A DNA stretch of 64,000 bases, from assembly GCF_014138285.1 (NCBI RefSeq), contig NZ_JACGXN010000017.1, positions 26,107-90,106 of the forward strand. Direction: 5' to 3'. The stretch comes from Phyllobacterium myrsinacearum (lineage in GTDB: Bacteria > Pseudomonadota > Alphaproteobacteria > Rhizobiales > Rhizobiaceae). Positions 8,418-17,986 of the stretch are shown piece by piece (position 1 is the first letter of the stretch; every line of letters begins with the position of its first letter). A model generated the notes under the pieces. The model was not told the origin of the DNA and did not search any database. It saw nothing but the letters and a program-made list of their open reading frames with translations. Made by a program: the position numbers and the translations under genes.

Positions 8418-10043
8418 ATGTCATTGTTGGTGGAAGCCGATCTCATATTGCACAACGGGCGCATTTGGCGCGGCTCCTCTGAAGGCATTTGCCAGGCACT
8501 TGCTGTTTGGCAAGGCAAGGTTATCGCAACCGGAACAAATGTTGATGTCCTCAACCTAAAGGGCTCTCTTACCAAGGTAATCGATCTTGGAGGGCGCTTT
8601 GCATGCCCAGGATTGGTAGACAACCATTTGCACTTGATTGCGACTGGCATGGCAATGAACGACGTTGAGGTGACATTCTCAGTCGCTCCTACCCTGGCAA
8701 CATTACTGGAAAAAATTACCGCCCGGGCTGCTAGCACACAAACAGGCGCATGGGTGCAGGCTTTCGGATATGACCAGGTTAACCTAGACACCGGCGTTCA
8801 TCCCACGCGCGAAGATCTGGATCGAGCCGCTCCGGATCATCCGGTCCTGTTGATGCGCGCATGTGGCCATATCACGATTGCCAATTCACGCGCCCTCGAA
8901 CTCGCCGGGATCACCGAAGATACGCCTGTCCCAAGCGGCGGTGTGATCGGTAAGACAGACGGCAAACTAAATGGGCTGTTAGCGGACAACGCCCAGCACC
9001 TTCTGAAAGAGGCGCTTCCGATTGCAACAACCGAAGAACTGATCGAGGCTATCGAGCGCGGCGGACAGCATTTACTTTCCTTCGGCATAACAAGCTGCAT
9101 GGATGCCGCGGTTGGTCACATCGCCGGGTTCGCGGAAATTCAAGCATATCAAATGGCGAAGATAGCCGGTCGCCTCCCCGTGCGTGTATGGCTAACCCTA
9201 TTAGGCGACCCCGGTAATTCCATCGTCGAAGATTCATGGCGAGCAGGACTTTTGTCCGGCGCCGGCGACGACATGTTGCGTGTCGGAGGCGTGAAGGTTT
9301 TCCTTGATGGATCTGCAGGTGGCCGCACCGCTTGGATGTCACAACCCTATGAGGGCGAACCGGCGAATATTGGTGTGCAGATGCTGCCGAATGACATCGC
9401 AGATAAGGTCATAAAGGACTATCACGACCGAGGCTATCAAATGGTCTGCCACGCCATCGGCGATCAGGCAATCGAACAGCTCATTACTAGCTATGAAAAG
9501 GCGCTCGCAGCAAATCCGGATCCGGATCGCCGCCATCGTATCGAACATTGCAGCTTCGTAAGCGCCAGCCAGAACAAGCGCATCAAGGCGGCAGGAATCC
9601 TGCCTGCACCTCAGATCGTCTCCATACACGATTTCGGCGACAGCTATATTTCTGTTGTGGGTGAGGCTCGAGCTCACGCATCAGCTCCCATCGCGACGTG
9701 GATGCGCATGGGCTTAAAGCCGTCAACCGGCTCGGACGCGCCCGTATGCTCCCCGAACCCCTTCCCCAACCTGCACGCCATGATGACCCGAAAGACGGCC
9801 CGGGGCACGATCATGAATGTCTCGGAAGCACTGAGCCCGGAGGAGGCTCTACAGGCCTATACCGAGTTCGGCGCCTATTCTCAGAAGGAGGAAGGACAAA
9901 GGGGTCGGCTCATACAAGGACAATGGGCGGATATCGCCGTCTTCAACAATGATCTTCTTGAAGCATCCGCAGACGAAATTCTGTCGGCAACCCGGTGTGT
10001 GCTCACATTGCTTGCAGGCCGCGTCGTGCATGAGGCGCTGTGA
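8418..10043 (+). CDS. YtcJ-type metal-dependent amidohydrolase
   Basis: About 541 residues. The ATG at 8412 touches the Shine-Dalgarno, so the ATG at 8418 (six-base spacing) is the likely start. Metal-ligand motifs of the amidohydrolase TIM barrel are present: DNHLHLIATG near residue 75, VCHAIGDQAI, and RIEHCSFV further on. TGSDAPVC holds the last metal Asp. KVFLDGSAGGRTA is characteristic of the YtcJ subgroup. Such enzymes hydrolyse C-N bonds, often amides, of unassigned substrates. It is cotranscribed with a peptide-type importer, so it probably cleaves the imported amide in the cytoplasm; no signal peptide is present. Confidence 0.85.
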   Translation: MSLLVEADLILHNGRIWRGSSEGICQALAVWQGKVIATGTNVDVLNLKGSLTKVIDLGGRFACPGLVDNHLHLIATGMAMNDVEVTFSVAPTLATLLEKITARAASTQTGAWVQAFGYDQVNLDTGVHPTREDLDRAAPDHPVLLMRACGHITIANSRALELAGITEDTPVPSGGVIGKTDGKLNGLLADNAQHLLKEALPIATTEELIEAIERGGQHLLSFGITSCMDAAVGHIAGFAEIQAYQMAKIAGRLPVRVWLTLLGDPGNSIVEDSWRAGLLSGAGDDMLRVGGVKVFLDGSAGGRTAWMSQPYEGEPANIGVQMLPNDIADKVIKDYHDRGYQMVCHAIGDQAIEQLITSYEKALAANPDPDRRHRIEHCSFVSASQNKRIKAAGILPAPQIVSIHDFGDSYISVVGEARAHASAPIATWMRMGLKPSTGSDAPVCSPNPFPNLHAMMTRKTARGTIMNVSEALSPEEALQAYTEFGAYSQKEEGQRGRLIQGQWADIAVFNNDLLEASADEILSATRCVLTLLAGRVVHEAL

Positions 10044-10099
10044 AAGCGGGCATACGAATTGAAACGATGCCGCTAACGGCACGAGAGGGAGAACATAAA

Positions 10100-11692
10100 A
10101 TGCTGAAGACAATTACGACCACCGCCATATTGAGCCTCGGGATGGCCACGACCGTTCTGGCTTCCGGTGAGCATTATGGCGGGACGCTCATTTTCACTGC
10201 GCCTTATGGTTCGAACTTTGCCACACTCGACGAACAGGCGAGCCCCAACACCCAGGAAGAGCTCATTGCACAAGCAATCCATCGCGCACTCTACAGCTGG
10301 GACTCGACCCAGAACAAACCGGTTCTGGAGTTGGCAGCATCTGAGGACGTGTCGTCAGACGGCAATGTTCACACTTATCACCTCAGGAAGAATGCCATTT
10401 TCCACAACGGCAAACCCCTGACTGCCGATGACATCGTCTACAGCTACAAACGCATTGCCAATCCCAAAAACGCCTTCCCCGGTGCCAGCTACATTGCAGT
10501 GATTCAGGGCGCTAACGAATATATTGCAGGCAAATCACCCGACATTTCCGGTCTGAAAAAAATCGACGAAAACACGCTTGAAATCACCTACACCGGACCG
10601 ATCGACCCCGGCTTTTCTTTGATGCAAAACACGACAGCAATTTATCCGTCGAACGTGAAGGATGAATCCAGCTTCGCCACCCATCCCGTCGGACTGGGTC
10701 CATTTGTCTTCAAGGCGCATGTGCCTGGCTCTCAGGTGGTGGTCGAGAAATTCGACAAGTATTACAAAGAAGGCAAGCCTTATCTTGACCACATCAATAT
10801 CGTCCTCATGGCAGAAGACGCAACGCGTGATGTTGCCTTTCGAAACAAGGAAATCGATGTTTCGATCCTTGGCCCGACGCACTACGAAATCTACCAAAAA
10901 GACCCGGCGCTGAAAGATCACCTTCTTGAAGTCGCCGAAGTCTACACGCGCGGCATCGGCCTTAATCCAGCTTTGAAGCCATTCCAGGATAAGCGCGTGC
11001 GCCAGGCGATAAATTATGCAATTAACACGCCGCTGATCGTGCAACGACTGATCAAGAATAAGGCCTACCCCGCAACCGGGTGGTTGCCACTCTCATCTCC
11101 GGCCTTCGACAAGAACAAAGCGCCGTACGCATTCGATCCAGCAAAGGCAAAGGCTCTTCTCACCGAAGCCGGTTATCCTGACGGCTTTGAGTTTGAGGTC
11201 ACAGCCAGCCCAAATGAAAGTTGGGGCGTTCCCATCGTCGAAGCGATTCTGCCGATGCTGAAAAAAGTCGGGATCACCGTCAAACCGAAACCGGTCGAAA
11301 GCACAGTACTGGGCGATCAGGTAACAACGAACAATTTCCAGTCGTTCCTATGGTCCATCCCGTCAGGACCGGATCCACTGAGCGCAATGCGATGCTTCTA
11401 TTCGAAGACGCCGCAGTCCGCCTGCAACTTTACCAGCTATGCCAGCTCCGAGTTCGACAAGCTTTTTGAAGCTGCCGAGCAAGAGCGTGATCCGAGCAAG
11501 CAAAGCGATCTGCTGCGAGAAGCCAATAACCTCGTGCAAGACGACGCGCCCTACTGGTTTTTCAATTATAACAAGGCGGTAATGGCCTATCAGCCATGGG
11601 TTCATGGGCTCGTCCCGGACGCAAACGAGTTGGCAATACAACCTTACGACCAAATCTGGATCGACGAGATTGCTCCGGCATCGCGCAAGTGA
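10100..11692 (+). CDS. ABC transporter substrate-binding protein, family 5 (Dpp/Opp type)
   Basis: About 530 residues. The frame extends upstream, but the ATG at 10100 has GAGAGGGAGA before it and opens a signal peptide (MLKTITTTAILSLGMATTVL, then AS). Family-5 landmarks include YHLRKNAIFHNGKPLTADDI (the conserved 'FHDGxPxTADDV' region), GLGPFVFK, and RVRQAINYAIN. It binds a peptide-like or nickel-like solute in the periplasm and delivers it to the permeases encoded just downstream. Confidence 0.9.
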   Translation: MLKTITTTAILSLGMATTVLASGEHYGGTLIFTAPYGSNFATLDEQASPNTQEELIAQAIHRALYSWDSTQNKPVLELAASEDVSSDGNVHTYHLRKNAIFHNGKPLTADDIVYSYKRIANPKNAFPGASYIAVIQGANEYIAGKSPDISGLKKIDENTLEITYTGPIDPGFSLMQNTTAIYPSNVKDESSFATHPVGLGPFVFKAHVPGSQVVVEKFDKYYKEGKPYLDHINIVLMAEDATRDVAFRNKEIDVSILGPTHYEIYQKDPALKDHLLEVAEVYTRGIGLNPALKPFQDKRVRQAINYAINTPLIVQRLIKNKAYPATGWLPLSSPAFDKNKAPYAFDPAKAKALLTEAGYPDGFEFEVTASPNESWGVPIVEAILPMLKKVGITVKPKPVESTVLGDQVTTNNFQSFLWSIPSGPDPLSAMRCFYSKTPQSACNFTSYASSEFDKLFEAAEQERDPSKQSDLLREANNLVQDDAPYWFFNYNKAVMAYQPWVHGLVPDANELAIQPYDQIWIDEIAPASRK

Positions 11693-11764
11693 ATATCGAG
11701 AGAGATTGGCGGAACTGCCCCTTCTCGATTGTCACTACCGATCAGCCGCTAACTGGATCCGCTC

Positions 11765-12700
11765 ATGTTTATTTTCACAATACGCCGCGTTCTGCAAACC
11801 ATACCGACCGTGATCGTCGCAGCGCTGATCATATTCGTGATTTTCTCAGTCGTGCCAGGAACTTTCGCGACAAGTCTTCTGGCTGATGGAAAGCGTGCTG
11901 CCGATCCTCAACTTATTGCGCGCCTTAACGAAGAACTTGGACTGAACAAACCACTTGTTGAGCGGTTCGCGACCTATATCACCAACCTCGCACATTTCAA
12001 TCTCGGCACCAGCTTTCGGACCCGGCAGCCAGTGATCAATCTCATTACTGATCGCATCTGGGCATCCTTCATACTCGCATCGGCAGCAATGATGTTCGCT
12101 CTCATCGTTGCTCTGCCTCTGGGCTTCATTGCCGCCCTGAGGCCGGGCTCGATAGTGGATACCGCGACGATGATCGGTGCGGTCTCTGGCCTGTCCGTTC
12201 CGGAGTTTTGGCTGGGACTCGTACTGATGTATATCTTCGCCCTCCAGCTCAATTGGTTACCCAGCTTCGGCTATGGCGACGGGTCGTTCCAGAACCTCAT
12301 CCTGCCTGCAATCACGCTGGGTGTCGCGCCGATGGCTCTTCTCGCTCGCACAACGCGCGCAGGTGTTCTCGACGTACTCCACTCAGATTTTATCCGCACT
12401 GCTCACGCCAAGGGCATGAGTGACGTCAAGGTCATGCGATGGCACGTGGCACGCAATGCGCTCGTGCTGATCATTACCACTGTCGGTTTGCAATTCGGAT
12501 CGCTCGTCGGCCAGGCCGTCATTATCGAAAAGCTCTTCGCTTGGCCAGGCATAGGTTCGCTGCTCGTAGACAGCGTCGCAATCCGCGACATTCCTGTGGT
12601 TCAGGGCACGATCCTCGTCATAGTGCTCTGGTTCCTCGCCATCAACACGGCAGTCGATCTCATTTACGCGGCGATCGATCCTCGTATCAAGCAGGGGTAA
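11765..12700 (+). CDS. ABC transporter permease, DppB/OppB type
   Basis: 311 residues with an N-terminal membrane anchor (TIPTVIVAALIIFVIFSVVP), the family's periplasmic loop and five more spans. The EAA-like cytoplasmic loop is around RTAHAKGMSDVKVMRWHVARNA. It forms the translocation pore with the DppC-type protein encoded five bases downstream. Confidence 0.9.
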   Translation: MFIFTIRRVLQTIPTVIVAALIIFVIFSVVPGTFATSLLADGKRAADPQLIARLNEELGLNKPLVERFATYITNLAHFNLGTSFRTRQPVINLITDRIWASFILASAAMMFALIVALPLGFIAALRPGSIVDTATMIGAVSGLSVPEFWLGLVLMYIFALQLNWLPSFGYGDGSFQNLILPAITLGVAPMALLARTTRAGVLDVLHSDFIRTAHAKGMSDVKVMRWHVARNALVLIITTVGLQFGSLVGQAVIIEKLFAWPGIGSLLVDSVAIRDIPVVQGTILVIVLWFLAINTAVDLIYAAIDPRIKQG

Positions 12701-12705
12701 CGGCA

Positions 12706-13527
12706 ATGCGTTTTGGATTTAATTTCTGGCTCGGTGCGACCCTGACCGCACTGGTAATCTTTGCCGGCATCCTTGCTCCATGGATTGCTCCTTTCGATCC
12801 GGTCTTCAATGCGGATTTGATGAATTCTGAACTACCTCCCGACGCAACATTCTGGTTCGGCACAGACGCACAGGGCCGGGATGTATTGACCCGCACGCTT
12901 TACGGCGCACAGATTTCATTGACCGTTGGTATCGTCTCACAACTCATCAATTCCCTCATCGGCGTTACACTCGGTATGACTGGTGGCTACTGGGGTGGCT
13001 GGTGGGACGATCTGGTCAGCGGTCTTACCAACGTGATGCTCGCGATCCCATCGTTGATCTTCGCGCTTGCCGTTTTAGCTGTGCTGGGCCCAGGTCTCCC
13101 GTCGCTCCTGATCGCGCTCGGCCTGACCAATTGGAGTTGGACATGCCGGGTGGCGCGTTCATCGACCCTCTCCCTCAAATCGCAAGGGTATGTCCAAGCC
13201 GCGAAAATTCTCGGCTATGGAGATATGCGCATCATGTTTACGCAAATCCTCCCAAATATGATGGGTCCTATTCTCGTCATGGCGACGTTGGGGATGGGAT
13301 CTGCGGTTCTCTCCGAGGCCGCGCTCTCTTTCATCGGACTTGGAATTCAGCCTCCTTCTCCAAGCTGGGGTTCCATGCTGACGGATGCCCGTCAGCTTAT
13401 CCAGCTCGCGCCCTGGATCGCCGTTTTTCCGGGCCTTGCAATCTTCCTGACCGTGCTTGGCTTCAATCTCCTCGGCGATGGCCTACGTGACAGCCTCGAT
13501 CCGCACATGAGGACGCGCAAACCATGA
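12706..13527 (+). CDS. ABC transporter permease, DppC/OppC type
   Basis: 273 residues from the ATG at 12706, five bases after the preceding stop; the frame is open further upstream but reads as a shadow of the previous gene. FGTDAQGRDVLTRTLYGAQI near residue 45 is the DppC signature, and YVQAAKILGYGDMRIMFTQI is the ATPase-contact loop. It pairs with the DppB-type permease. Its end overlaps the next start by four bases (ATGA). Confidence 0.9.
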   Translation: MRFGFNFWLGATLTALVIFAGILAPWIAPFDPVFNADLMNSELPPDATFWFGTDAQGRDVLTRTLYGAQISLTVGIVSQLINSLIGVTLGMTGGYWGGWWDDLVSGLTNVMLAIPSLIFALAVLAVLGPGLPSLLIALGLTNWSWTCRVARSSTLSLKSQGYVQAAKILGYGDMRIMFTQILPNMMGPILVMATLGMGSAVLSEAALSFIGLGIQPPSPSWGSMLTDARQLIQLAPWIAVFPGLAIFLTVLGFNLLGDGLRDSLDPHMRTRKP

Positions 13528-14432
13528 CCCAGCCACTTCTCGACATCAGGAATCTTCACCTTGGGCTCAGGCTCGGGCGAGACCTTCATCCGCTGCTTAA
13601 CGACATTTCATTCCAAATCATGCCTGGCGAAGCTTACGGCTTGGTCGGTGAGTCCGGTTCGGGCAAATCAATAACCTCGCTTGCTGTGATGGGTCTTTTG
13701 CGAAAACCACTGTCAGTCTCCGGCGGCGAAATCATTTTCAAGGACAGAAACTTGCTGACCTTGCCAAAGCGTGAAATGCGACGCCTGCGAGGAAAGAATG
13801 TCGCAATGATCTTCCAGGAACCCATGACGGCGCTCAATCCACTATCGACCGTTGGACGCCAGATTGCCGAAATGTTTATCCTGCACCAGGGGAAAAATTG
13901 GCGCGAAGCACGACGGCTAGCAGTCGACTCACTTGCAAGGGTTCGCGTACCTAACCCCGAACGCCGCGTGAACGACTACCCACACCAGATGTCCGGGGGC
14001 TTGCGTCAACGCGTCATGATCGCGATCGCGCTGGCCTGCGATCCTGACCTTCTCATCGCTGACGAACCGACGACGGCGCTCGATGTAACAGTTCAGGCAG
14101 AGGTGCTGAAGCTCATCAAGGATTTGTGTGCCGAGCGCCAGACTGCCGTTTTATTTATCAGTCATGATCTTGGGGTAATCGCTGCCGTATGCCAGCGGGT
14201 TGGTGTCATGTATGCGGGGTGCCTGGTTGAAGAAAATAGTACAGACCGCCTGTTTTCCGACCCTCAGCATCCCTACACCCGAGGTCTGCTGGGCGCGCTC
14301 CCTCGACTGGGAGGTCGCCTTGAAAACGGACGTCAGCGATTGGTCGATATCGACAGCATCATCACTGATCGATCGATTCTGACGAAAACGCGTTGCATTG
14401 CTCCACGCATCAAAGAAGGGAGCACACCATGA
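13524..14432 (+). CDS. ABC transporter ATPase, DppD/OppD type
   Basis: 302 residues. Walker A is GESGSGKS near residue 42, the Q-loop is FQEPMTALNP, the signature is MSGGLRQRV, and Walker B is LLIADEPTTALD. The H-switch is ISHDLG. The C-terminus is shorter than most DppD proteins, so the extra oligopeptide domain (usually with a Cys motif) is only partly present. Start and stop overlap its neighbours (ATGA), indicating translational coupling. Confidence 0.9.
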   Translation: MTQPLLDIRNLHLGLRLGRDLHPLLNDISFQIMPGEAYGLVGESGSGKSITSLAVMGLLRKPLSVSGGEIIFKDRNLLTLPKREMRRLRGKNVAMIFQEPMTALNPLSTVGRQIAEMFILHQGKNWREARRLAVDSLARVRVPNPERRVNDYPHQMSGGLRQRVMIAIALACDPDLLIADEPTTALDVTVQAEVLKLIKDLCAERQTAVLFISHDLGVIAAVCQRVGVMYAGCLVEENSTDRLFSDPQHPYTRGLLGALPRLGGRLENGRQRLVDIDSIITDRSILTKTRCIAPRIKEGSTP

Positions 14433-15388
14433 CAGCTCCTATTCTACGTGTGGAAGACCTGCATGTTCGCTTTTCAATGAGCGGCGGAAGCCTATTCGGC
14501 AGCAGCCGGCATATGCTTCACGCTGTCAACGGAGTGACCTTCTCACTTGCCAAGGGTGAGTGCCTGTCTATTGTCGGCGAGTCAGGGTGCGGCAAGACCA
14601 CAACGGCTCTCACCATCCTTGGCTTGCAACAGCCAACGGAAGGAACAATCTCATATCGCGGCCAACCCTTCACCGGGCCGAATGCACCGACACGCATGCA
14701 GCGAGCAAAGGCGGTGCAAATGGTATTCCAGGACCCATATGCCTCTTTGAACCCGCGGCAGACAGTACGTAAATCGCTTTCGGCACCGCTACGCCTTCAT
14801 GGGATTACAGCAGCATCCGAAATCGAAGCCAGAATTGAAGTGATGCTCAAAAATGTCGGTCTTACACCTGAACAGGCGAACAGATATCCGCATGAGTTTT
14901 CTGGTGGACAGCGCCAACGCATTGGCATCGCGCGCGCACTCATCCTCGAACCGGAAATCGTTGTTCTCGATGAGCCGGTGTCCGCACTTGACCTATCCAT
15001 ACGAGCCCAGATCATCAATCTGCTATTAGATCTCAAGGAACAGCTTAGCCTCTCATATCTGATGATCAGCCATGATCTGAGCGTCGTGGAGCATATGAGC
15101 GACCGGGTGCTCGTAATGTATTTCGGCGAAGTTGTGGAATCTGGAGGTTGGCAGCAAATATTTCAAACGCCAGCGCATCCTTATACGCGCCGATTGATCG
15201 CAGCCATCCCCAACGTTGACGATCGGATATCTACACCGCCAAACCCCAAATCCCGGGATTTGATAGTGCTGAAAAATGCCGAATTTGGTACAGACACTAG
15301 GGTTACCCCGGATGTCTTCCGCCCCCCATCGCAATCGAAACTGATCGAAATAGCCGAACAACACTGGGTGAGGATTTCAAGTGTATGA
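14429..15388 (+). CDS. ABC transporter ATPase, DppF/OppF type
   Basis: 319 residues from the ATG at 14429, which overlaps the stop of the DppD-type gene as ATGA. Walker A GESGCGKTT, Q-loop FQDPYASLNP, signature FSGGQRQR, Walker B IVVLDEPVSALD and ISHDLS are all intact. It is the second nucleotide-binding subunit of the importer and the last gene of the operon. Confidence 0.9.
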   Translation: MTAPILRVEDLHVRFSMSGGSLFGSSRHMLHAVNGVTFSLAKGECLSIVGESGCGKTTTALTILGLQQPTEGTISYRGQPFTGPNAPTRMQRAKAVQMVFQDPYASLNPRQTVRKSLSAPLRLHGITAASEIEARIEVMLKNVGLTPEQANRYPHEFSGGQRQRIGIARALILEPEIVVLDEPVSALDLSIRAQIINLLLDLKEQLSLSYLMISHDLSVVEHMSDRVLVMYFGEVVESGGWQQIFQTPAHPYTRRLIAAIPNVDDRISTPPNPKSRDLIVLKNAEFGTDTRVTPDVFRPPSQSKLIEIAEQHWVRISSV

Positions 15389-15489
15389 GGGTGACTTAAA
15401 GCGGAAGTAGCCGAGCACCAAAGCAATCCTCATACCAATAAATAAAGGCTCACTTTCGAGAAATTTTATCTGAGTACAAGGAGAATAAG

Positions 15490-15819
15490 ATGAGAAATGT
15501 TGCGCGAAGCCTTGGAATTTCATTGGTCTTGCTATCGATAACCGGGCAAGCGAGTGAAGCGGCAGACTGCCATGCCCTGGTTCGACAGTCCATTACCGAC
15601 GACATGAGCAACGTTTGGCAAAAAGGACAGAAACTACCGTTGGACATTGCCAGAAAAGGACCTGACGGCTGGCTCTACTGTACGCACGGCGGAAGCTGTA
15701 TCCCGCGCGATATGAATGGAACAGAGGCTGTCCATCTCATCGATTGTAAAGTTGGCGTTGCAATCGGCGAGGGAGATTATCGGCTCGAACAAACATCGAA
15801 GGGCCATAAAAAGAGCTGA
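15490..15819 (+). CDS. Small exported protein of unknown function
   Basis: 109 residues with a signal peptide (VARSLGISLVLLSITGQASE, then AADC) and a strong AAGGAGAA ribosome site. The mature ~85 residues contain four Cys (DCHAL, YCTHGGSC, IDCKVG), which suggests two disulfides in the periplasm. I do not recognise the family. It follows the importer operon by about 100 bases and could be a separate unit. Confidence 0.65.
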   Translation: MRNVARSLGISLVLLSITGQASEAADCHALVRQSITDDMSNVWQKGQKLPLDIARKGPDGWLYCTHGGSCIPRDMNGTEAVHLIDCKVGVAIGEGDYRLEQTSKGHKKS

Positions 15820-16034
15820 TTATAAAACGTGGGTTTACTCTCACAGCCACTTTCTATTGATTCGCAGCACGCATTGAACGGCTTTTCCATCTGTTGGTGA
15901 TCCACTCCTGTGAAGTTAAGCATCATAGAACACATGGGTTTCTATTTCTCCATATGGTCGGAGCGAAATGAAAAAGTGGATCAAATTGGGATGAAATTCA
16001 ACACTCAACGATCCACCACTGGATCAGCCTTGTC

Positions 16035-16469
16035 TTATCCGGGCACACCATCTGACCGCTGCATCATAATTTCAAAACGCTGTTGTAGCTTGGTGTCTTC
16101 GAATGTCATTCGCACCATACCAAGCGCGTAGGACATCGTCGCGCTGAATGGCACCCATGACTGCAGATGATCTAGCAGCTCCTTGGACATCATATTTTCA
16201 AGTGGGCCCGCTCCCAATTGACCAAGTGCCAGGGCATGATCGGGAAGCCGTGCTTGGGATATTATGGCAAGGACCCGCTTCAGGACCAAGTCCTGCGGTT
16301 CGTTAAGAAGGTCCGTCGACCAATGCCATTTTTTTGGATCTGCCAGATACGTTTCGACATATGTCTGAGCTGTTACGAATGGCTCGCCAATTGAAAGCGT
16401 ATCCGGCACCCAAGACAGGTCGGTCTTGATCGAAAGAGGGGTAAAGGTGTTATCCATAGTGAAATCCAA
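16035..16469 (-). CDS. DUF6869-like protein
   Basis: 144 residues (or 140 from the Met at 16457). The sequence is predicted soluble and mostly helical. LALGQLGAGPLENMMSK near residue 80 resembles the 'aaGPLEdLL' signature I associate with DUF6869 and similar immunity-like cytosolic proteins. No partner toxin is seen beside it. The function is unknown and the family assignment is from memory only. Confidence 0.5.
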   Translation of the reverse strand: MDFTMDNTFTPLSIKTDLSWVPDTLSIGEPFVTAQTYVETYLADPKKWHWSTDLLNEPQDLVLKRVLAIISQARLPDHALALGQLGAGPLENMMSKELLDHLQSWVPFSATMSYALGMVRMTFEDTKLQQRFEIMMQRSDGVPG

Positions 16470-16621
16470 GACTCAACATCCAGTTGAATTCTGCCAGTCC
16501 GGAATCGGTCAGGCACACCCAAGTGATAAGATAACAAACATTTGGTATGCCCGAGCACCGGGAATGCTGTTGCAACAAGTGCTTTTCTTTCAATAAGTCC
16601 TTGACGATCAGAACCCAGTCA

Positions 16622-16641
16622 AAATCACGCAACGGGATTTA
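16622..16641 (+). repeat. 20-bp repeat, copy 2
   Basis: Identical to 1158-1177. The frame around it reads VLDDQNPVKITQRDLRSVSA, bounded by stops on both sides. It lies in the gap between the DUF6869-like gene and the FAD monooxygenase, with no other feature recognised there. Confidence 0.6.
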
Positions 16642-16751
16642 CGGAGCGTATCGGCAATCTAATAGGAAAAAACTTAAATCTATCAGTCTACTTTCGCCCA
16701 TTCACGAGGCCTTTGGCACTTTCCAAAGTCATTTTGCTCATATGCAGTTCT

Positions 16752-17885
16752 TTATTCGACCGGCTGGTTATCCGTGAAAAAATCAACGAGGCTGTAAGGA
16801 GCATTGCTGCCAAATAATAGTGCGTTAATCTGCATTGCCTCTGCAGCTTCAGATGCGCTGCGAGGAAACAAGTCCGTTTCATAGGCCAGAAGCGCTGCTT
16901 CAACGTTCCCGGGGTTGGCAACAATGGCTCTCGCGAGTTCAGAGCCATCATACATCGCAAGGTTTGCCCCCTCCCCGGACGGTATCATCAGGTGTGCTGC
17001 ATCACCGAGCAGTGTCACCCCGGGTACGCGATCCCATCTGTGTTCGATCGGGAGTGAATGGATAGGACGAAGCACAGGGGCGGTCTCAGCGTCGGTGATC
17101 AGCGCTGTCAGCTCTGGGGCCCAGCCTTCAAATTCCTTGGCAACGCAGGCCAAGGCAGTCGCCGGATCGGCGAAGTTGATATGGCCAAACCAGTCTTCGG
17201 GCTTGTTTAACGCCACGTATGTGTGCAGCACTCCGTCGGGCTCCCGATGCGCCTGGATGCCTTTGCCCGGCGCCAGTGCAAACAGCGCGCCACCGCCAAC
17301 TGCTTCCGCGCTTGCCTTGTGCCGATTGTCGCTGTCAAACAGGTACGTCTCAATGAATGACGTGCCAACATATTCTGGCTTGTCGGGGGAAAGTAGCGGA
17401 CGAACTTTCGACCAAGCACCGTCCGCGCCCACCAGAAGATCCGTAGTCACCGTGGAACCGTCAGCAAAGGCCACCATGTGCCGTCCATCGCCGAGTGGGG
17501 TCACGGCTGTGACTTTATGGTTCCAGCGAATCCGATCGGCAGGAAGTGAGCCAAGCAGTATCCTGCGAAGCTCTCCCCGATTTACTTCGGGTCGGCTGAG
17601 TGTACCGTCGTCGGGTTTATCAAGCAGGACATTGCCTTCCTTGTCGAGCACTCGCGACGCCTGGCCTCCCGGGTGAATGAGTTCGAGAAAATCTTCAAAT
17701 AGTCCCGCCGCCTTGAGTGCGAGTTGCCCATTACGTTCGTGGATATCAAGCATTCCTCCCTGCGCGCGTGCGTCTGCCGAGGCTTCCGCTTCATAGATTA
17801 TCGCCTCAATGCCGTGAACATGGAGGACACGGGCTAAAGTCAGACCGCCAAGCCCCGCTCCAATAATTGCAACTGATATCGTCAT
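16752..17885 (-). CDS. TetX-like FAD-dependent monooxygenase
   Basis: 377 residues of the class A flavoprotein hydroxylase fold. The FAD-binding GxGxxG is IIGAGLGGLTLARVL at residues 7-21; GADGAWSKVRP and LLGDAAHLMIPSGEGANLAM are the DG and GD motifs. GGMLDIHERNGQLALKAAGL closely parallels the 'GGTLDLHxxxGQxAxxxAGL' segment of TetX-type enzymes, and the C-terminal helix also fits. The start has AAGGAATTAGG just upstream. TetX-type enzymes hydroxylate tetracyclines, but many relatives act on other aromatics, so tetracycline inactivation is a hypothesis. Divergent from a TetR gene. Confidence 0.8.
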   Translation of the reverse strand: MTISVAIIGAGLGGLTLARVLHVHGIEAIIYEAEASADARAQGGMLDIHERNGQLALKAAGLFEDFLELIHPGGQASRVLDKEGNVLLDKPDDGTLSRPEVNRGELRRILLGSLPADRIRWNHKVTAVTPLGDGRHMVAFADGSTVTTDLLVGADGAWSKVRPLLSPDKPEYVGTSFIETYLFDSDNRHKASAEAVGGGALFALAPGKGIQAHREPDGVLHTYVALNKPEDWFGHINFADPATALACVAKEFEGWAPELTALITDAETAPVLRPIHSLPIEHRWDRVPGVTLLGDAAHLMIPSGEGANLAMYDGSELARAIVANPGNVEAALLAYETDLFPRSASEAAEAMQINALLFGSNAPYSLVDFFTDNQPVE

Positions 17886-17933
17886 CCTAATTCCTTCGTG
17901 TTGTAAAATTCTGTCAGAAACTCTGAATTAATA

Positions 17934-17950
17934 ATGGAATGTCATTCCAT
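17934..17950. promoter_or_regulatory. Operator 1, perfect palindrome ATGGAATG-T-CATTCCAT
   Basis: A perfect 8+1+8 inverted repeat lies between the divergent monooxygenase and TetR genes, positioned to cover both promoters. Confidence 0.75.
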
Positions 17951-17952
17951 AC

Positions 17953-17969
17953 TTGGAACGTCATTCCAT
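17953..17969. promoter_or_regulatory. Operator 2, imperfect palindrome TTGGAACG-T-CATTCCAT
   Basis: Same right arm as operator 1 and six of eight symmetric positions, centred 19 bp away. The tandem arrangement is typical of TetR-controlled divergent pairs. Confidence 0.7.
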
Positions 17970-17986
17970 TTATGTCAAGATGCGAC

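Noticed and set aside
17939..17986. Start of the TetR gene at 17939
   Set aside because: It would place the start codon inside the palindromic operator, and the added residues have no similarity to TetR N-termini.
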